NCBI GenBank assembly: GCA_900498245.1
Contig: LS998015.1
Coordinates: 2,210,734 to 2,274,733, forward strand
DNA: 64,000 bases
Reading direction: 5' to 3'
Origin: Candidatus Zixiibacteriota bacterium
Lineage (GTDB): Bacteria; Zixibacteria; MSB-5A5; GN15; PGXB01
The notes below the pieces were generated by a model that ran no database searches, had not been told where the DNA came from, and saw nothing but the letters and a program-made list of their open reading frames with translations. The translations under genes and the position numbers were made by a program. Numbering within the stretch: the first letter of the stretch is position 1; every line of letters starts with the position of its first letter. Below are positions 9,101-17,483 of this stretch, in pieces.

Positions 9101-11153
9101 TATATGTACTTACAAATCCATTCATTAAACCGCAAATAGTTTCCACGTCCCAATTCCCGGCAAATTCATATTCAAAGGAATTGAAAGAGGAGGAATTTTG
9201 ATTCCACTGTAATATTATAAGCATATGCTGTAATACATAACCCAGGTAATCAGACGCGATCGCGAATTTGGAGCCGTCCATGCTGTAATTATAAAATGGA
9301 TCAAATTCGTTCTTATATAGATTGCCATTTGCAAAGTTGAATTTGCCATAAACAAAATGGGAATTCCCGCTGCAACCGAAAGATAAGGCAAACAAGCCGT
9401 TGCCTAATTGAATTCCGGTGAGATCGTCTCCATATTGACAATGCTTATCATAAATGTGGAATTTGTGCCAACTTAGTCCATCCCATTGGAAGTAATAACA
9501 TTTATCAGCAATAGTGGCATAATAGGCGTTTTCGCCCTCACCTCTCTCGAGAGTCTGACCCAATACCGCCACGAAACAATCTTTGCCAGCGTAAAGGAAC
9601 ACCTGCAAACCAGACGCCCTTGATACTGTATCGGAAAGTGTATCTGCTTGCCAATAGCCGCCCTTCCACCGATTTATTATGAACCGTTCTAATACTCGAT
9701 CATAGAGAACAAACCAACCTTCCGGCCCTATTCCCGGTTCCTCATATTGGGGGTAATAATTTATGTCAAAATCTTTGGTTTTCCAATATCCATCCCAATA
9801 ACCGATCTTTAAGGGCATTCTATGTATGGAAAATATGTTTTGACACAGATTAGCAGGTGAATTCAGTAAATTATGATCCATATTTGAAGTGTCATGAATA
9901 TTGATATCTAATTTGGCAAAATTCACACTATCAGGAACCGTTCCATAATATAGCTGTTTAAGTGCTCCAGAAGAATAATGTATTTTATTAATAGCTCCAT
10001 ACCAGGTAAGAGAGGTATCAGCAACAAAATATTCAAAATATAATGGCGGAAGACAGTCGCTCTTGTCTCCGGAGAATGTGACTATACTGTCCAAAAGCAA
10101 TTTTTTAAAGGTCGAGTCCCGATTGGAATTCAAATAACTGTATTTAAATACCACTCTCGAAATGACGCTGTCGTTTGGACCCTCGAGAAACATCGAGTCG
10201 AGTTTCCTTTTGTAATAAAACTCATAATTATTTATGCCATAGTATCTTTGATAATCTGAGCGTGTCCCAAAGTAAAACAATATCTTTGATCCTATGGAAG
10301 TCTCAATTTTATTGACGTAGGATGCCTGTGTATATTTTACCTGCGATTGAATTGTATCTCCATAGGAATCCATGACCAATATACTTGCAGCGTCCTGCAA
10401 ATAGGAAAATTCTATCCAGTTTTTATTTTCAATGTCCCTAATTCTCTTCAAATCCCATTGATAAGGATATTTAACTCCTTCATCAGTAACGGAATTGCCA
10501 ATAAAATGTCCGTAGCGATGAATATTTCGCGTTGAATTCCAATTAGCAGTATCGGCGGTGGAATCCCCAAACTGATAGATCACTCCATTTTCCATCTTGA
10601 TGATCCAGCTGATGACTGCAGTATCTCCCTGCACGACAGCGCGGTTTCTAAGGATAACCCATGGTTTTCCATCCTGGGTCATAAAGCTGTCCGCCTTTAT
10701 GTGGCGCAGTTCATATGAGGTGTTGTCGAAAATTAATGTATATTTGTCGTCGTAAAGGTAGGAGGTCCCGCCATGATCTGAAATAATTGAATAGGTTCCC
10801 AAGTTAAACCCCAAACCACAAGGCGATGCTTGTGCAATTCGATTTTCCAATTTAGCTTGATTATAGGCACCCCCATCATAATCCAATGAAATTGAAAGAC
10901 CAAATTCTCCTTTTCCGGTCAAAGCCATTATAGGAAAGGATTCATTATGTTGGCCAGTGTACAAATTAACTGATTCATCGGTAATTCCAGATTTCGATGG
11001 ATCAGAAAAAGATGCAATTCCGCCGGGACTTACAGCTCCGGGTGAAATTTTTCCCAGTATTGGAAGGTCGCTTGCTTGAAGCAAACAAGGGAAGAGTGAA
11101 AAAACAAAAATAAGGATAAAAGCAGAATACTTGATTGATATGCACTTATGCAT
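3063..11153 (-). CDS. Giant exported YD-repeat/RHS protein with zincin-like C-terminal tail
   Basis: 2,696 residues. It begins with a signal peptide (hydrophobic residues about 9-27), then a conserved head (VNLYTGQH, LDYDGG) and a long SpvB/YD-like region. A small beta-domain lies at about residues 1198-1271, followed by a jelly-roll carbohydrate-binding-like module (DFEQG...WDGW). The C-terminal half is dense in YD repeats and ends in the RHS core hallmark (GARYYDYRIGQF...NNP...DPDGN, about residue 2388). The last 308 residues are a separate tail: glycine/alanine-rich, then HETIH at about 2628-2632, a HExxH zinc-protease motif resembling the DUF4157 type. The start follows AGGAGAGG and a promoter at 11191-11220. 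It lies beside a T2SS-like machine and a paralogue sits at 43308. A contact or secreted toxin is the likely role; activity of the tail is inferred from the motif alone. Confidence 0.88.
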   Translation of the reverse strand: MHKCISIKYSAFILIFVFSLFPCLLQASDLPILGKISPGAVSPGGIASFSDPSKSGITDESVNLYTGQHNESFPIMALTGKGEFGLSISLDYDGGAYNQAKLENRIAQASPCGLGFNLGTYSIISDHGGTSYLYDDKYTLIFDNTSYELRHIKADSFMTQDGKPWVILRNRAVVQGDTAVISWIIKMENGVIYQFGDSTADTANWNSTRNIHRYGHFIGNSVTDEGVKYPYQWDLKRIRDIENKNWIEFSYLQDAASILVMDSYGDTIQSQVKYTQASYVNKIETSIGSKILFYFGTRSDYQRYYGINNYEFYYKRKLDSMFLEGPNDSVISRVVFKYSYLNSNRDSTFKKLLLDSIVTFSGDKSDCLPPLYFEYFVADTSLTWYGAINKIHYSSGALKQLYYGTVPDSVNFAKLDINIHDTSNMDHNLLNSPANLCQNIFSIHRMPLKIGYWDGYWKTKDFDINYYPQYEEPGIGPEGWFVLYDRVLERFIINRWKGGYWQADTLSDTVSRASGLQVFLYAGKDCFVAVLGQTLERGEGENAYYATIADKCYYFQWDGLSWHKFHIYDKHCQYGDDLTGIQLGNGLFALSFGCSGNSHFVYGKFNFANGNLYKNEFDPFYNYSMDGSKFAIASDYLGYVLQHMLIILQWNQNSSSFNSFEYEFAGNWDVETICGLMNGFVSTYNYEVISFPNWGRSAYIDSRFFTGDSLKCVQRFLDCTTNWWDFSITKLNASTHSLITYYESSGNTNLWEWLGNKWEYSCTIQENSSRKSSAWHYADKLLWALPSSDHDYPYPQLNHALAYRYVGVASPLSQRWSKVLDDTTRFGPAMSDWALVKYLNTDPRKINICLSHPYLNNGDYRIDTSATYANRFYASKDAVGMVKMFGTTGLQTVDSTADFNFYKIYGLSYSGKATICVVDSVSIQAGDDAPIMKNYSYYGGLLNEGATTPRFAKVSVSTSYVSGAMPDGYQVNCFYNDIDSTGFYDTTIYAGMSFPDLVSSSRYGIQNGGHRLDGQVYCSYSYDAANPNYKIDSTYYYYSLYSPHDSLYDVYRTKLDKICTFHEGLGDTTYYYYDTYSGQLAKTITTGGPQGVNIIDSSSYAYSENGAIRSDNALTLAGGRYKIADSSGFRTTLNRSKTNYAKNGSWQPSRSLIWRDCSNSDTTTISDKYQEREVEVYYIIDTILPVVKQFVDTIRVAQEMSCYVGRDEYSGGYGYAKFSINNITIDSIGSSGEMEYWGSPVVDSGDIVAIEAKGISGNFHFSGTYTYYTGKDTTWGGAIRTFAIFPDSASFDHFGNLTNSLGVSEDTACTKYDKYGFLPVAAASNCFTGDLVIQDFEQGIDWDGWEYSSDSVYTPLIDTAGAVLTGKYGLKIYDNPNSIERTWGPFRYIPVDSLTHGKYFFSCWVKSNCSTLVYCKCLDNNLDTCSNGVKLAAKASSSGQWSLMTGVFDLSNVNAQCLRYIKLQLAIPNGASNIAFFDNFRFHTLDAHVTTKTYDPATFLVTSISDLNNIPTKYTYDKFMRPVGTFNYKNDVISRIGYNLDSIPKFITQTQFRSGYDSTVSVSYYDALGRLLQTRTTGIFDSAGTNILTSIVSGAAQYDSRGRIIKSYKPYFDLVGGRSVVNYTPNDSIYIEAHNYYNGVLAADCGTKPFDSSVYYAGIRGQIHFALSPGDNYCDTSKGIEYKDTTDAANNLAISTTFDQDDNKTVSLVDKWGLVSRQIAYDSTLPGNTDSILTTTYKNIRGLTDSVTIGPDSTGNFRTIRKYQYDDLGHITNEWRIDYGNIAMLYDEAGRLRLMMNDKRRTDSVYYSGQWRDGCFVYFKYDIFGRKIEEGLCYDTLNFTQLNADDPNYPGTVYQGCIFEALYKWYFDFYPNSTSNISYGQLCRVQNKDSSYYRKYYYYPLANKDTVVVRLLVPYGADKRITHEYDRQGNIIFLRFWPKVTQSGTYRTNYYDYNIDGSLYDIRRDVHGTLKYAQYDYNAGGGIDNIILGSYEDEFNDTVSQRITYKYDPRDMLTFINDPDAVDSSLTTGGLLHPHFGEHIVYDTSGGYYNGRVRSVKTANSGGSLLIHDYTYTYSQLGWLTKADHSGGTTNDQEYDYNYLGNRTQLIANGVTTSYIYDTIPGSSKLLSFTGMGNHKMYYDKVGNLIADTSRPIYSQEYDYRNLLTFSLVGPLYPNKPYPDLSFAYDEASRRIMKHYHYYYLGSCDGGIDQIIGQDSLYSDEFSSSSIDGSAGDTCIHWTISDEHYLYDGNALLAIFDASDAVTQSYVNGPNGRVAVYWNNADSGLYYFLNDHLVSTRVMVDQYGKVKEYINYQPFGGVIESWSSYSEPLTFTGKQRDLHSTFDYYYFGARYYDYRIGQFASVDKASQFPGGYIYGGNNPIMGIDPDGNFLFGIFTAAIWGTLFSSGSAAVTSAVTGEWSNFGKSILAGALTGGIGAGVSGLFGPLGNGLAFQALNQAGTSAATAGIMGQKIGFNSLVASSIGSMAAGGLIGDYSAVKGRWLKNVAGETLNMGVSGAISGGVSGLAYNALEGNNLLSNMGNFVGRGALGGATSAITKSLIMGAPRLRTNDPKTIRQLDAGAKVYGCKSQPLYRSGGLLKLLGMTGFAGFGRDVIINESKADNPNYLWIHETIHFWQYKEAGYGNVLSHLSIEQATSFMAKLINFMTGSHIEYDPYSIVGDAEWEAQYMTDEICNYIY

Positions 11154-11190
11154 GGCCCTCTCCTGGAAATTTTGAAATTAATTTCTGAAT

Positions 11191-11220
11191 AATTTAGGAG
11201 TAAATTAAATAATATGTCAA
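11191..11220 (-). promoter_or_regulatory. Sigma70-like promoter of the first YD-repeat gene
   Basis: On the minus strand, TTGACA (11215-11220), an 18-bp spacer and TAAATT (11191-11196) precede the start codon at 11153 by about 40 bp, with a good ribosome-binding site between. The second YD-repeat gene has a very similar promoter (TTGACT-18-TATATT), which suggests both are expressed as housekeeping-type transcripts. Confidence 0.6.
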
Positions 11221-11362
11221 GCAATAAATATGTATAGTCCCTTTTAATTTAGCCACAGAATAAAATAATTGTGTCTATGCAAGAATCATTTGTTTCGCAA
11301 ATATGGAGGACTGTTTTTCTAGCTCTGCATGATAAGCCCATTAAGGTCAATCACGAAGGCAG

Positions 11363-12565
11363 TCAGACACCCAGCTGCCCTACCAAATCAAACAATGGCA
11401 GATACATTGCCACCAGAATGACGGCGATTATAACTCCAAGCCCAATAATGACAATCGGTTCAATCAGGGAAGTCAAGGTAGTGATTTCGGTATCGACTTC
11501 GGATTCATAAAAATCCGCAGTTTTGGCAAACATCTCACCCAGCCGCCCGGTTGATTCGCCGGCGGCAGTCATGCGGATGACGGTCCGGGGGAATATCATT
11601 GCTTCATCGAGAGTCTCAGCCAGCGTTGCTCCATCACCCAATCTGCTTGTCATTGATTCCAGCCGGTTTTCGATGTATCTATTCCCGACAGTCCTTGATG
11701 CCACCGGAACCGCTTCAATCAAAGGAAGCCCTGAGTTGAGAAGTGTTCCCAGAGTGCGGCAAAATCGCGATGCCGCCAATTTTACGGCCAGATTCTTGAA
11801 TACAGGGAGGTGAAGAACAACCCGCCCAAGAGTTTTCCTAAAATTATGTGACCTTAACAGAAAGCCAGCGGAGATCAAGAGCACAATCATGATGACTGGT
11901 ATCATCCAGGCCGTTTCTCGGAGTATCTCACTTATTCCGACAACTTTTTGTGTCAGTGAGGGCAGTTCCATTCCAAAGCCGGCATACATGGAAGAGAATA
12001 TCGGAATGATATAGGCCACAAGGGTAAAGACGACTATCACCGACACCAGAAGAACCAGGGCCGGATAGGCCAGGGCTGATTTAATTTTCTTATTGACTCT
12101 TTCAGATCTTTCCCGATAAGAAGCAATGCGCTCCAATGATATATCCAGTGTCCCCGACATCTCTCCGGTTTCCAGCAAAGAGAGATAGATTGAGTCGAAA
12201 TAAGCGGGATGCTTTCCGAAGGCAAGATAAAGCGGCTCACCGGCCTGAACCGATGTAATAATATTATCAAATATATTGATGATGCTCTTGTCGTTGGTCT
12301 GCTCGCGGGTTGATTCCAAGGCCTCAAGGATAGTAATGCCGGACGATATCAATACCGCCATTTGCCTGGTCAGGCGGGTAATCTCAGAGCGCTTCAACCA
12401 TCCAGTCAGGCCCGCAAAAATGCTGTTATCTTGAGTATGGCAGGATTCCAGAAATAGACCTTCCTCGGCCAGCTTAATTTCAAGATCTTCCGGAGTTCCG
12501 GCTTTTCTAAGACCGGTGATTTTTTCACCTGTCAGATTGCGGCCCTGATATCTATATGTGGTCAT
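11363..12565 (-). CDS. gspF: Type II secretion / type IV pilus inner-membrane platform protein GspF/PilC
   Basis: 400 residues, the usual family length. The N-terminus (YRYQGRNLTGEKITG) and two T2SSF repeats are typical of the GspF/PilC family. Each repeat has the GMxLPxLT/AGE-type signature (GFGMELPSLTQK; MTAAGESTGRLGEM), and the last membrane helix ends in MYLPLFDLVGQL. The protein forms the inner-membrane platform on which the ATPase acts to push pseudopilins. It is transcribed divergently from the ATPase gene across a short intergenic region, and towards the YD-repeat gene 210 bp downstream. A decayed fragment matching its last ~33 codons lies at 52111-52215. Confidence 0.95.
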   Translation of the reverse strand: MTTYRYQGRNLTGEKITGLRKAGTPEDLEIKLAEEGLFLESCHTQDNSIFAGLTGWLKRSEITRLTRQMAVLISSGITILEALESTREQTNDKSIINIFDNIITSVQAGEPLYLAFGKHPAYFDSIYLSLLETGEMSGTLDISLERIASYRERSERVNKKIKSALAYPALVLLVSVIVVFTLVAYIIPIFSSMYAGFGMELPSLTQKVVGISEILRETAWMIPVIMIVLLISAGFLLRSHNFRKTLGRVVLHLPVFKNLAVKLAASRFCRTLGTLLNSGLPLIEAVPVASRTVGNRYIENRLESMTSRLGDGATLAETLDEAMIFPRTVIRMTAAGESTGRLGEMFAKTADFYESEVDTEITTLTSLIEPIVIIGLGVIIAVILVAMYLPLFDLVGQLGV

Positions 12566-12572
12566 TTACTCT

Positions 12573-12601
12573 TTGACTTAGTATGGACAAATTTGTATCT
12601 T
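12573..12601 (+). promoter_or_regulatory. Promoter of the secretion/pilus operon
   Basis: TTGACT (12573-12578), a 17-bp spacer and TATCTT (12596-12601) lie in the short space between the divergent gspF and gspE genes. Transcription from here would start near 12608. This favours ATG 12654 over the TTG at 12621 as the start of the ATPase, because the TTG would have almost no leader. Confidence 0.5.
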
Positions 12602-12653
12602 AATATAAATTAAAGCCTTTTTGGGCGAAAGTACTTTCTGCGTATGGGACAGT

Positions 12654-14072
12654 ATGGAATCTAATCATAAAATTTTTGAGGCATCTCTATGCCACAAATA
12701 CCTGATGGCTCCTATATTTGACGGATTGGATGTGAGTAAGGTTCTGATTTGCGAAGAGACCAATCTCAATATGCTGAGTGCCGTGAAATTCAGCCTTAAC
12801 CGGGAAGTAGATTTTCTGATGACAGAAAAGGCGGCAGTAATTGCGGAAATAGAGAAATTATCAAAAATTGATCATCCTGAAAACCGAACCGAAAAAGTGG
12901 CAAACCATGATTCCCGAGGTGAAGATCGTTCTGTAATAGATTTGATTGATGATACCGTATCAGAGGCCCTGCGCCTGACAGCCTCGGATATTCATATGGA
13001 GCCATTCGAGGAAGTAATGGTCGTAAGGTATCGATTGGATGGTGTCTTGCAGCAGAAGAGAAACATCCCTAAAGACTTGATTGCTGCCGTCATATCCCGG
13101 CTGAAGATCATGTCAGGCCTGGATATTGCTGAGAAAAGGCGGCCTCAGGACGGAAGAATCAGATTTAAATTCGATAACAGGACGGTCGATATTAGAGTCT
13201 CGGTTTTGCCGACCGATTTCGGGGAAAAGATCGTTTTAAGATTATTGGATAAGACGATGCTGCGTCTGGATCTAGTCAAATTGGGATTTGCCGACAAGGA
13301 TCTCCATCTATTCAAAGAGAAGATCAAACTCCCCAATGGGATAGTACTTATTACCGGCCCGACCGGTTCGGGAAAGACAACCACCCTTTATGCGGCCTTG
13401 AATTTTCTTAAGTCGCCGGGAATTAATATCACAACTATTGAGGATCCGATTGAATACAATCTGGAAGGGATAAATCAGACTCAGATAAAGCCGGAAATTG
13501 ATTTAACCTTTGCCTCGGCATTGCGGGCGATTCTCCGGCAGGACCCCAATGTCATCATGGTCGGAGAGATACGCGACCGCGAAACGCTGGATAATGCGCT
13601 GCGGGCGTCACTTACGGGACATCTGGTTTTATCAACCGTTCATACCAATGATGCCATTTCTACTTTGGCGCGTCTGATTGATTTAGGGGCTGAGAATTAT
13701 CTTCTGACAACAACCGTGAAACTGATTGTGGCCCAGAGGCTCATCAGGCTAATTTGCCCTCATTGCAAATCGGCGGAAATCGATGATAATGAAATAGCCG
13801 CTGCGACCGCACTGGGATTGGAGCCGGAGGGAATCAGACAGGGCCGCGGTTGTTCGCATTGTCTTAATATCGGCTATCGGGGGAGAACAGCAATTTATGA
13901 AATGCTTACTATGGACAATGAAACCGGACGTTTATTATCAGATGATTGGAGGCGATTTTTATCGGGAGGGATTCTCAAAAACCAGGGGATGACCTCGTTG
14001 CGTGAAAAAGGGCTGGCTTTGATTGAAGCTGGATTGACAACTCCCTCGGAGGTGCTTCGAGAGACTGGATAA
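12654..14072 (+). CDS. gspE: Secretion/pilus assembly ATPase GspE/PilB
   Basis: About 472 residues from ATG 12654 (an alternative TTG at 12621 gives 483). Numbering from the TTG: a shortened N-terminal domain, then Walker A GPTGSGKT (246-253), the Asp box with TTIEDPIEYN (271-280), Walker B region DPNVIMVGEIRDRE (308-321) and the His box STVHTNDA (338-345). Four cysteines (C379, C382, C411, C414) form the zinc-binding C-terminal element found in GspE/PilB and missing from PilT. The N-terminal domain is shorter than in classical GspE (500-570 residues). It is the cytoplasmic hexameric motor that drives pseudopilus extension through GspF, and the first gene of an operon running to 21147. Confidence 0.95.
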   Translation: MESNHKIFEASLCHKYLMAPIFDGLDVSKVLICEETNLNMLSAVKFSLNREVDFLMTEKAAVIAEIEKLSKIDHPENRTEKVANHDSRGEDRSVIDLIDDTVSEALRLTASDIHMEPFEEVMVVRYRLDGVLQQKRNIPKDLIAAVISRLKIMSGLDIAEKRRPQDGRIRFKFDNRTVDIRVSVLPTDFGEKIVLRLLDKTMLRLDLVKLGFADKDLHLFKEKIKLPNGIVLITGPTGSGKTTTLYAALNFLKSPGINITTIEDPIEYNLEGINQTQIKPEIDLTFASALRAILRQDPNVIMVGEIRDRETLDNALRASLTGHLVLSTVHTNDAISTLARLIDLGAENYLLTTTVKLIVAQRLIRLICPHCKSAEIDDNEIAAATALGLEPEGIRQGRGCSHCLNIGYRGRTAIYEMLTMDNETGRLLSDDWRRFLSGGILKNQGMTSLREKGLALIEAGLTTPSEVLRETG

Positions 14073-14144
14073 TTAACTCACAGGGATTGACATTTGACAC
14101 AAATTCGCTTTTTTATAGGAAAGTCATAGGGTTGAGTCTAAGAG

Positions 14145-16103
14145 ATGTGTAAGCACTGGCATTCATGCAATATATTAGTGTATTTTCATATTATATTTCT
14201 TGCCATAATGCCGGCGATTTCAAGATCCCAGGGTCCATTACCTCCTCTTAAATCTGACACAATAACGGCTAATGCTGATATCGACTCCCTGAATGGGGAT
14301 TCATTAGCTCCAGTCAATGCCAGAATTGTCGATACCAATATTATAATTCCTTCATTGGACTTCTCGGGTGTGAACCTTGGGGATGCGCTGACGGCATTGA
14401 TTCGGGCCTATCAGCTTTCGATGTATATTGATACATCGGTAACAGGCACTATATCTATGCGGATTGACAATGTGTCACTGAATGACGGCCTGCTGTTTAT
14501 AATCAGGGAATATAAATTGGCCTGGGAGAGAACCGGTAATATTGTCAAGATATTCAAACCAAATATTCCCCCGCCTCCTCTGCCGCCGTTGGACATTAAA
14601 TATGATAAGGGGAATATTTCGTTTGATGTTATAGGAGCAGATTTGCCGCGGTTTATCGAAACCGTAATAAATTTGACTGGGAAGAACATCATTATCGACG
14701 AAGGCGCCAGGGGATCAGTTACCGGCCATCTGGTTGATATGGAATTCGAGAAAGGGATGAAGGCGATTCTCGGTTCCAGTGGCTTCACTTTCAGCAGGAT
14801 CGAAGATATTTATCATGTCGGCTATTTGGAGAAAGCCGGCGAACAGGGAAAGAAGGTCAGCCGCTATTCTGTTTCCTGCCAGGGAGATTCGGTATCGATT
14901 GATGTCAGAAACGCTCCCATTGCCGATATTCTGACAACCCTCTCGGATGAATGCCACTTGAGCATAATAGTCTATGGCAAAATCGAGGGGACCATCACCG
15001 CCAATTACAAAAATCAACCATTATCCGAAGTCCTTGGTTTTATATTGAGAGGGACACCCTACAGCTTTAAGCAGGATGGCAATATTTATTTTGTCGGCGA
15101 CAAAAATTCTGAAAATCTCTTTACGTCAAAATTAATCAGGCTGAAGCATATCAGTAATGTCAATATACAGGACTTGATTCCGGCGACTCTGGCCAAGCAG
15201 GTTTCGGTAAAGGCGGTGCTGGAGCAAAATGGCATAATAATAACCGGACCTTCCACCTCAATCCTGGAGGTAGAACGATTTCTGAAAGAAATTGATGTGC
15301 CTCCGGCTCAGGTGCTGTTTGATGCCGTCGTGGTTGATTACAATCTCACCAATATCAAGGATTTCAACCTGACCGCCAATAATACCGGGCTGAAAACCAC
15401 TTTGCCCGACCATGTATATTATCCCAATATTGACTACAGTGCCACCGGGGATAATCTGAATGTTCATCTTAACGATATTTCGGATTTCCTGAATATCAGT
15501 AATATCGGGCACTTATCCGGTGATTTTTATATGAGACTCCAAATAATGGAACAGGATGGCATCGCCAATATCCGATCCCGGCCTCAGATTGCGGCGCTGA
15601 ACGGACATGCCGCGTCAATCAAAATCGGGACCTCTCAATATTACTTGTTGGAAAGCAAAACCATTTATCCTTCGGATCAGACCAATGTCTCGACCCAGAC
15701 CTCTCAGAGGTTCGAGGTTATTGACGCTGATATGAGTCTTGAAGTAACCCCCTGGGTGACAGAGTCAGGTGAGATAATTGTCGATATCAAGCCGGAATTC
15801 AATACTCCGGCTTCGGTGCTGAATCCTGATGTGCCTCCGACCATAAGCCGCCGGGTTTTGAAATCAACAGTTCGGCTGCGGGACGGGGAGACTATAGTAT
15901 TGGGCGGGATGATCCAGAATCAGGATAATACTACCATTAAGAAATTCCCTCTTTTGGGAGACTTGCCGCTGATTGGATGGATTTTTCAGAATCGTCACAG
16001 CAACCGGGTCAAATCTGAATTAATGGTCTATTTGACACCCCATATTTATTACGGGTCAGAAGGTTCGATCGACATCAAGAAGATCCTTAAGCAAAAGGAG
16101 TAA
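14145..16103 (+). CDS. gspD: Outer-membrane secretin GspD/PilQ/MshL type with three N0-like modules
   Basis: 652 residues with an N-terminal signal peptide (about 1-28). Three successive STN/N0-like modules can be read at about residues 69-138, 157-229 and 249-319. Each has the pattern: beta strand, helix with a leucine, D/G turn, 'GTI' strand, 'L..IL.' helix, closing strand. They are followed by an N1-type module (327-395) and the secretin beta-barrel domain (about 400-645). The barrel has the usual signature region VRLRDGETIVLGGMI and the closing LGDLPLIGWIF...ELMVYLTPHI. One N0 is normal; three is unusual. The product would be the outer-membrane gate of the machine. Confidence 0.92.
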   Translation: MCKHWHSCNILVYFHIIFLAIMPAISRSQGPLPPLKSDTITANADIDSLNGDSLAPVNARIVDTNIIIPSLDFSGVNLGDALTALIRAYQLSMYIDTSVTGTISMRIDNVSLNDGLLFIIREYKLAWERTGNIVKIFKPNIPPPPLPPLDIKYDKGNISFDVIGADLPRFIETVINLTGKNIIIDEGARGSVTGHLVDMEFEKGMKAILGSSGFTFSRIEDIYHVGYLEKAGEQGKKVSRYSVSCQGDSVSIDVRNAPIADILTTLSDECHLSIIVYGKIEGTITANYKNQPLSEVLGFILRGTPYSFKQDGNIYFVGDKNSENLFTSKLIRLKHISNVNIQDLIPATLAKQVSVKAVLEQNGIIITGPSTSILEVERFLKEIDVPPAQVLFDAVVVDYNLTNIKDFNLTANNTGLKTTLPDHVYYPNIDYSATGDNLNVHLNDISDFLNISNIGHLSGDFYMRLQIMEQDGIANIRSRPQIAALNGHAASIKIGTSQYYLLESKTIYPSDQTNVSTQTSQRFEVIDADMSLEVTPWVTESGEIIVDIKPEFNTPASVLNPDVPPTISRRVLKSTVRLRDGETIVLGGMIQNQDNTTIKKFPLLGDLPLIGWIFQNRHSNRVKSELMVYLTPHIYYGSEGSIDIKKILKQKE

Positions 16104-16118
16104 TCTCGGGGTCAAACA

Positions 16119-17483
16119 ATGCAAAAGGTATTAACCGGCATCTGGTTAAAAAAGACCGGGAGAATTTTTGCCGAATATTTGACTCCCTCGCAATGGTATA
16201 TATTTCTGAATGATTCCGTGATTTATTTCTTTTCTATCAGACGAAGCAGATTCCATTGCCTTATCAGCACTGTTTCCGATGGCAACACAGATACAAAAGA
16301 CCTGATTTTGAATTTTGCACAAAGGCTAAAGGTCGTCAATTTCGGCCAACCGGTTACCCTTTTGATCGGCGGCTCCTTCAATTTCTTCGAAATTGAAATT
16401 TCGGAGCGAATGACTGCTGTCCACCCGGCCAAGGCTTTTCCGTGGCTCGATCTTGAGAATACCGAATTCAATTTAAGGATATTGCCGGGTGAATTAAAGA
16501 ACAGAATTTCCTATTCTGCGGCTGTTAAGAAGGATATAGGTGAGTTCCTATTGAATGAAGTGAAAGGATCTGGGGTCGATATCGAGGAATTTCTGCCGGT
16601 TTCATATTTGATTCTGCGTCAGTGGCTTAAATCGGGAACGAAGGAGAATGTTGCTGTCAGGCTGCCCGGAGAAGCCATTTATCTGTATTATGACAAATCA
16701 AATATTTCCATTATTGAGAAAGCCTGTGATGATGAATCAACGAGAATTACTGACTGGCGGAAGTCCACATCCAATATTGAATCTGCGGGAAATAAATTTG
16801 ATATTCCCCAAAAGCAATATCTCTTAAGTATCGATGGCAAAAAGCCCAAAAACGAAAATGTTGAGAATGTGGCCGCACTGCTAAAGGACCGGATTATTGA
16901 TTTTAAGGGAAAACGAGGGTTCTTCAGTCTTGGCCCGAAAAAGGATGCCATTGATAATCTAATTCCTGCGATGAATATCCTGCGTATCCTTGGACTATTT
17001 GTGGCAGGTGCTGCCCTGATACTGCTGGCTTTCTGGGGAGCTTTAAGACTTTCCGCGGGGAATAATGATATTCCGCTGACCAGATATTATGACCAGAATG
17101 CCCAAAAAAACAGCCTCTTATCTGAAATTGACTCCCTGACGGGCAAATTGAAGAATGCTTCTCGAGGTGAACAGTCCGCTACTTCATTCGCCGGAGCGAT
17201 TTCCGCTTTTTGTCAGACTAAACCATCCGGCCTTTATTTATCTGATCTGACGGTTTCCGGAGATAAGGACGAACCCTGGCAGGCAATGGCCCAGGGGGTC
17301 AGCCAAAAGGAAAATACGGTCCTGGAATATCGTGAGAGTATTGCCAAATTTGCTGAAGGATACCCGGTCGATATCACTCTGCTTAAAAGGCTGGCCGGTC
17401 CGGCTCTAAATCCGGGAGAAGCACCCAGGATTACCTATGGATTTAGGTTAAGACTAAGGTTGTCCGCTAATGAAAAAGACTAG
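16119..17483 (+). CDS. PilM/GspL-like assembly protein with PilN-like C-terminal part
   Basis: 454 residues. The N-terminal ~280 residues form a cytoplasmic domain without strong motifs, in the position of an actin-like PilM/GspL domain. A single membrane helix follows (about 288-312, ILRILGLFVAGAALILLAFW), then a short coiled coil and a periplasmic ferredoxin-like domain, the topology of PilN. It therefore resembles GspL, in which PilM and PilN functions are fused. It would link the ATPase to the inner-membrane platform. It follows the secretin by 15 bp and its 3' end overlaps the PilO-like gene by 14 bp. The family call rests on topology and operon position more than on sequence identity. 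Confidence 0.7.
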   Translation: MQKVLTGIWLKKTGRIFAEYLTPSQWYIFLNDSVIYFFSIRRSRFHCLISTVSDGNTDTKDLILNFAQRLKVVNFGQPVTLLIGGSFNFFEIEISERMTAVHPAKAFPWLDLENTEFNLRILPGELKNRISYSAAVKKDIGEFLLNEVKGSGVDIEEFLPVSYLILRQWLKSGTKENVAVRLPGEAIYLYYDKSNISIIEKACDDESTRITDWRKSTSNIESAGNKFDIPQKQYLLSIDGKKPKNENVENVAALLKDRIIDFKGKRGFFSLGPKKDAIDNLIPAMNILRILGLFVAGAALILLAFWGALRLSAGNNDIPLTRYYDQNAQKNSLLSEIDSLTGKLKNASRGEQSATSFAGAISAFCQTKPSGLYLSDLTVSGDKDEPWQAMAQGVSQKENTVLEYRESIAKFAEGYPVDITLLKRLAGPALNPGEAPRITYGFRLRLRLSANEKD

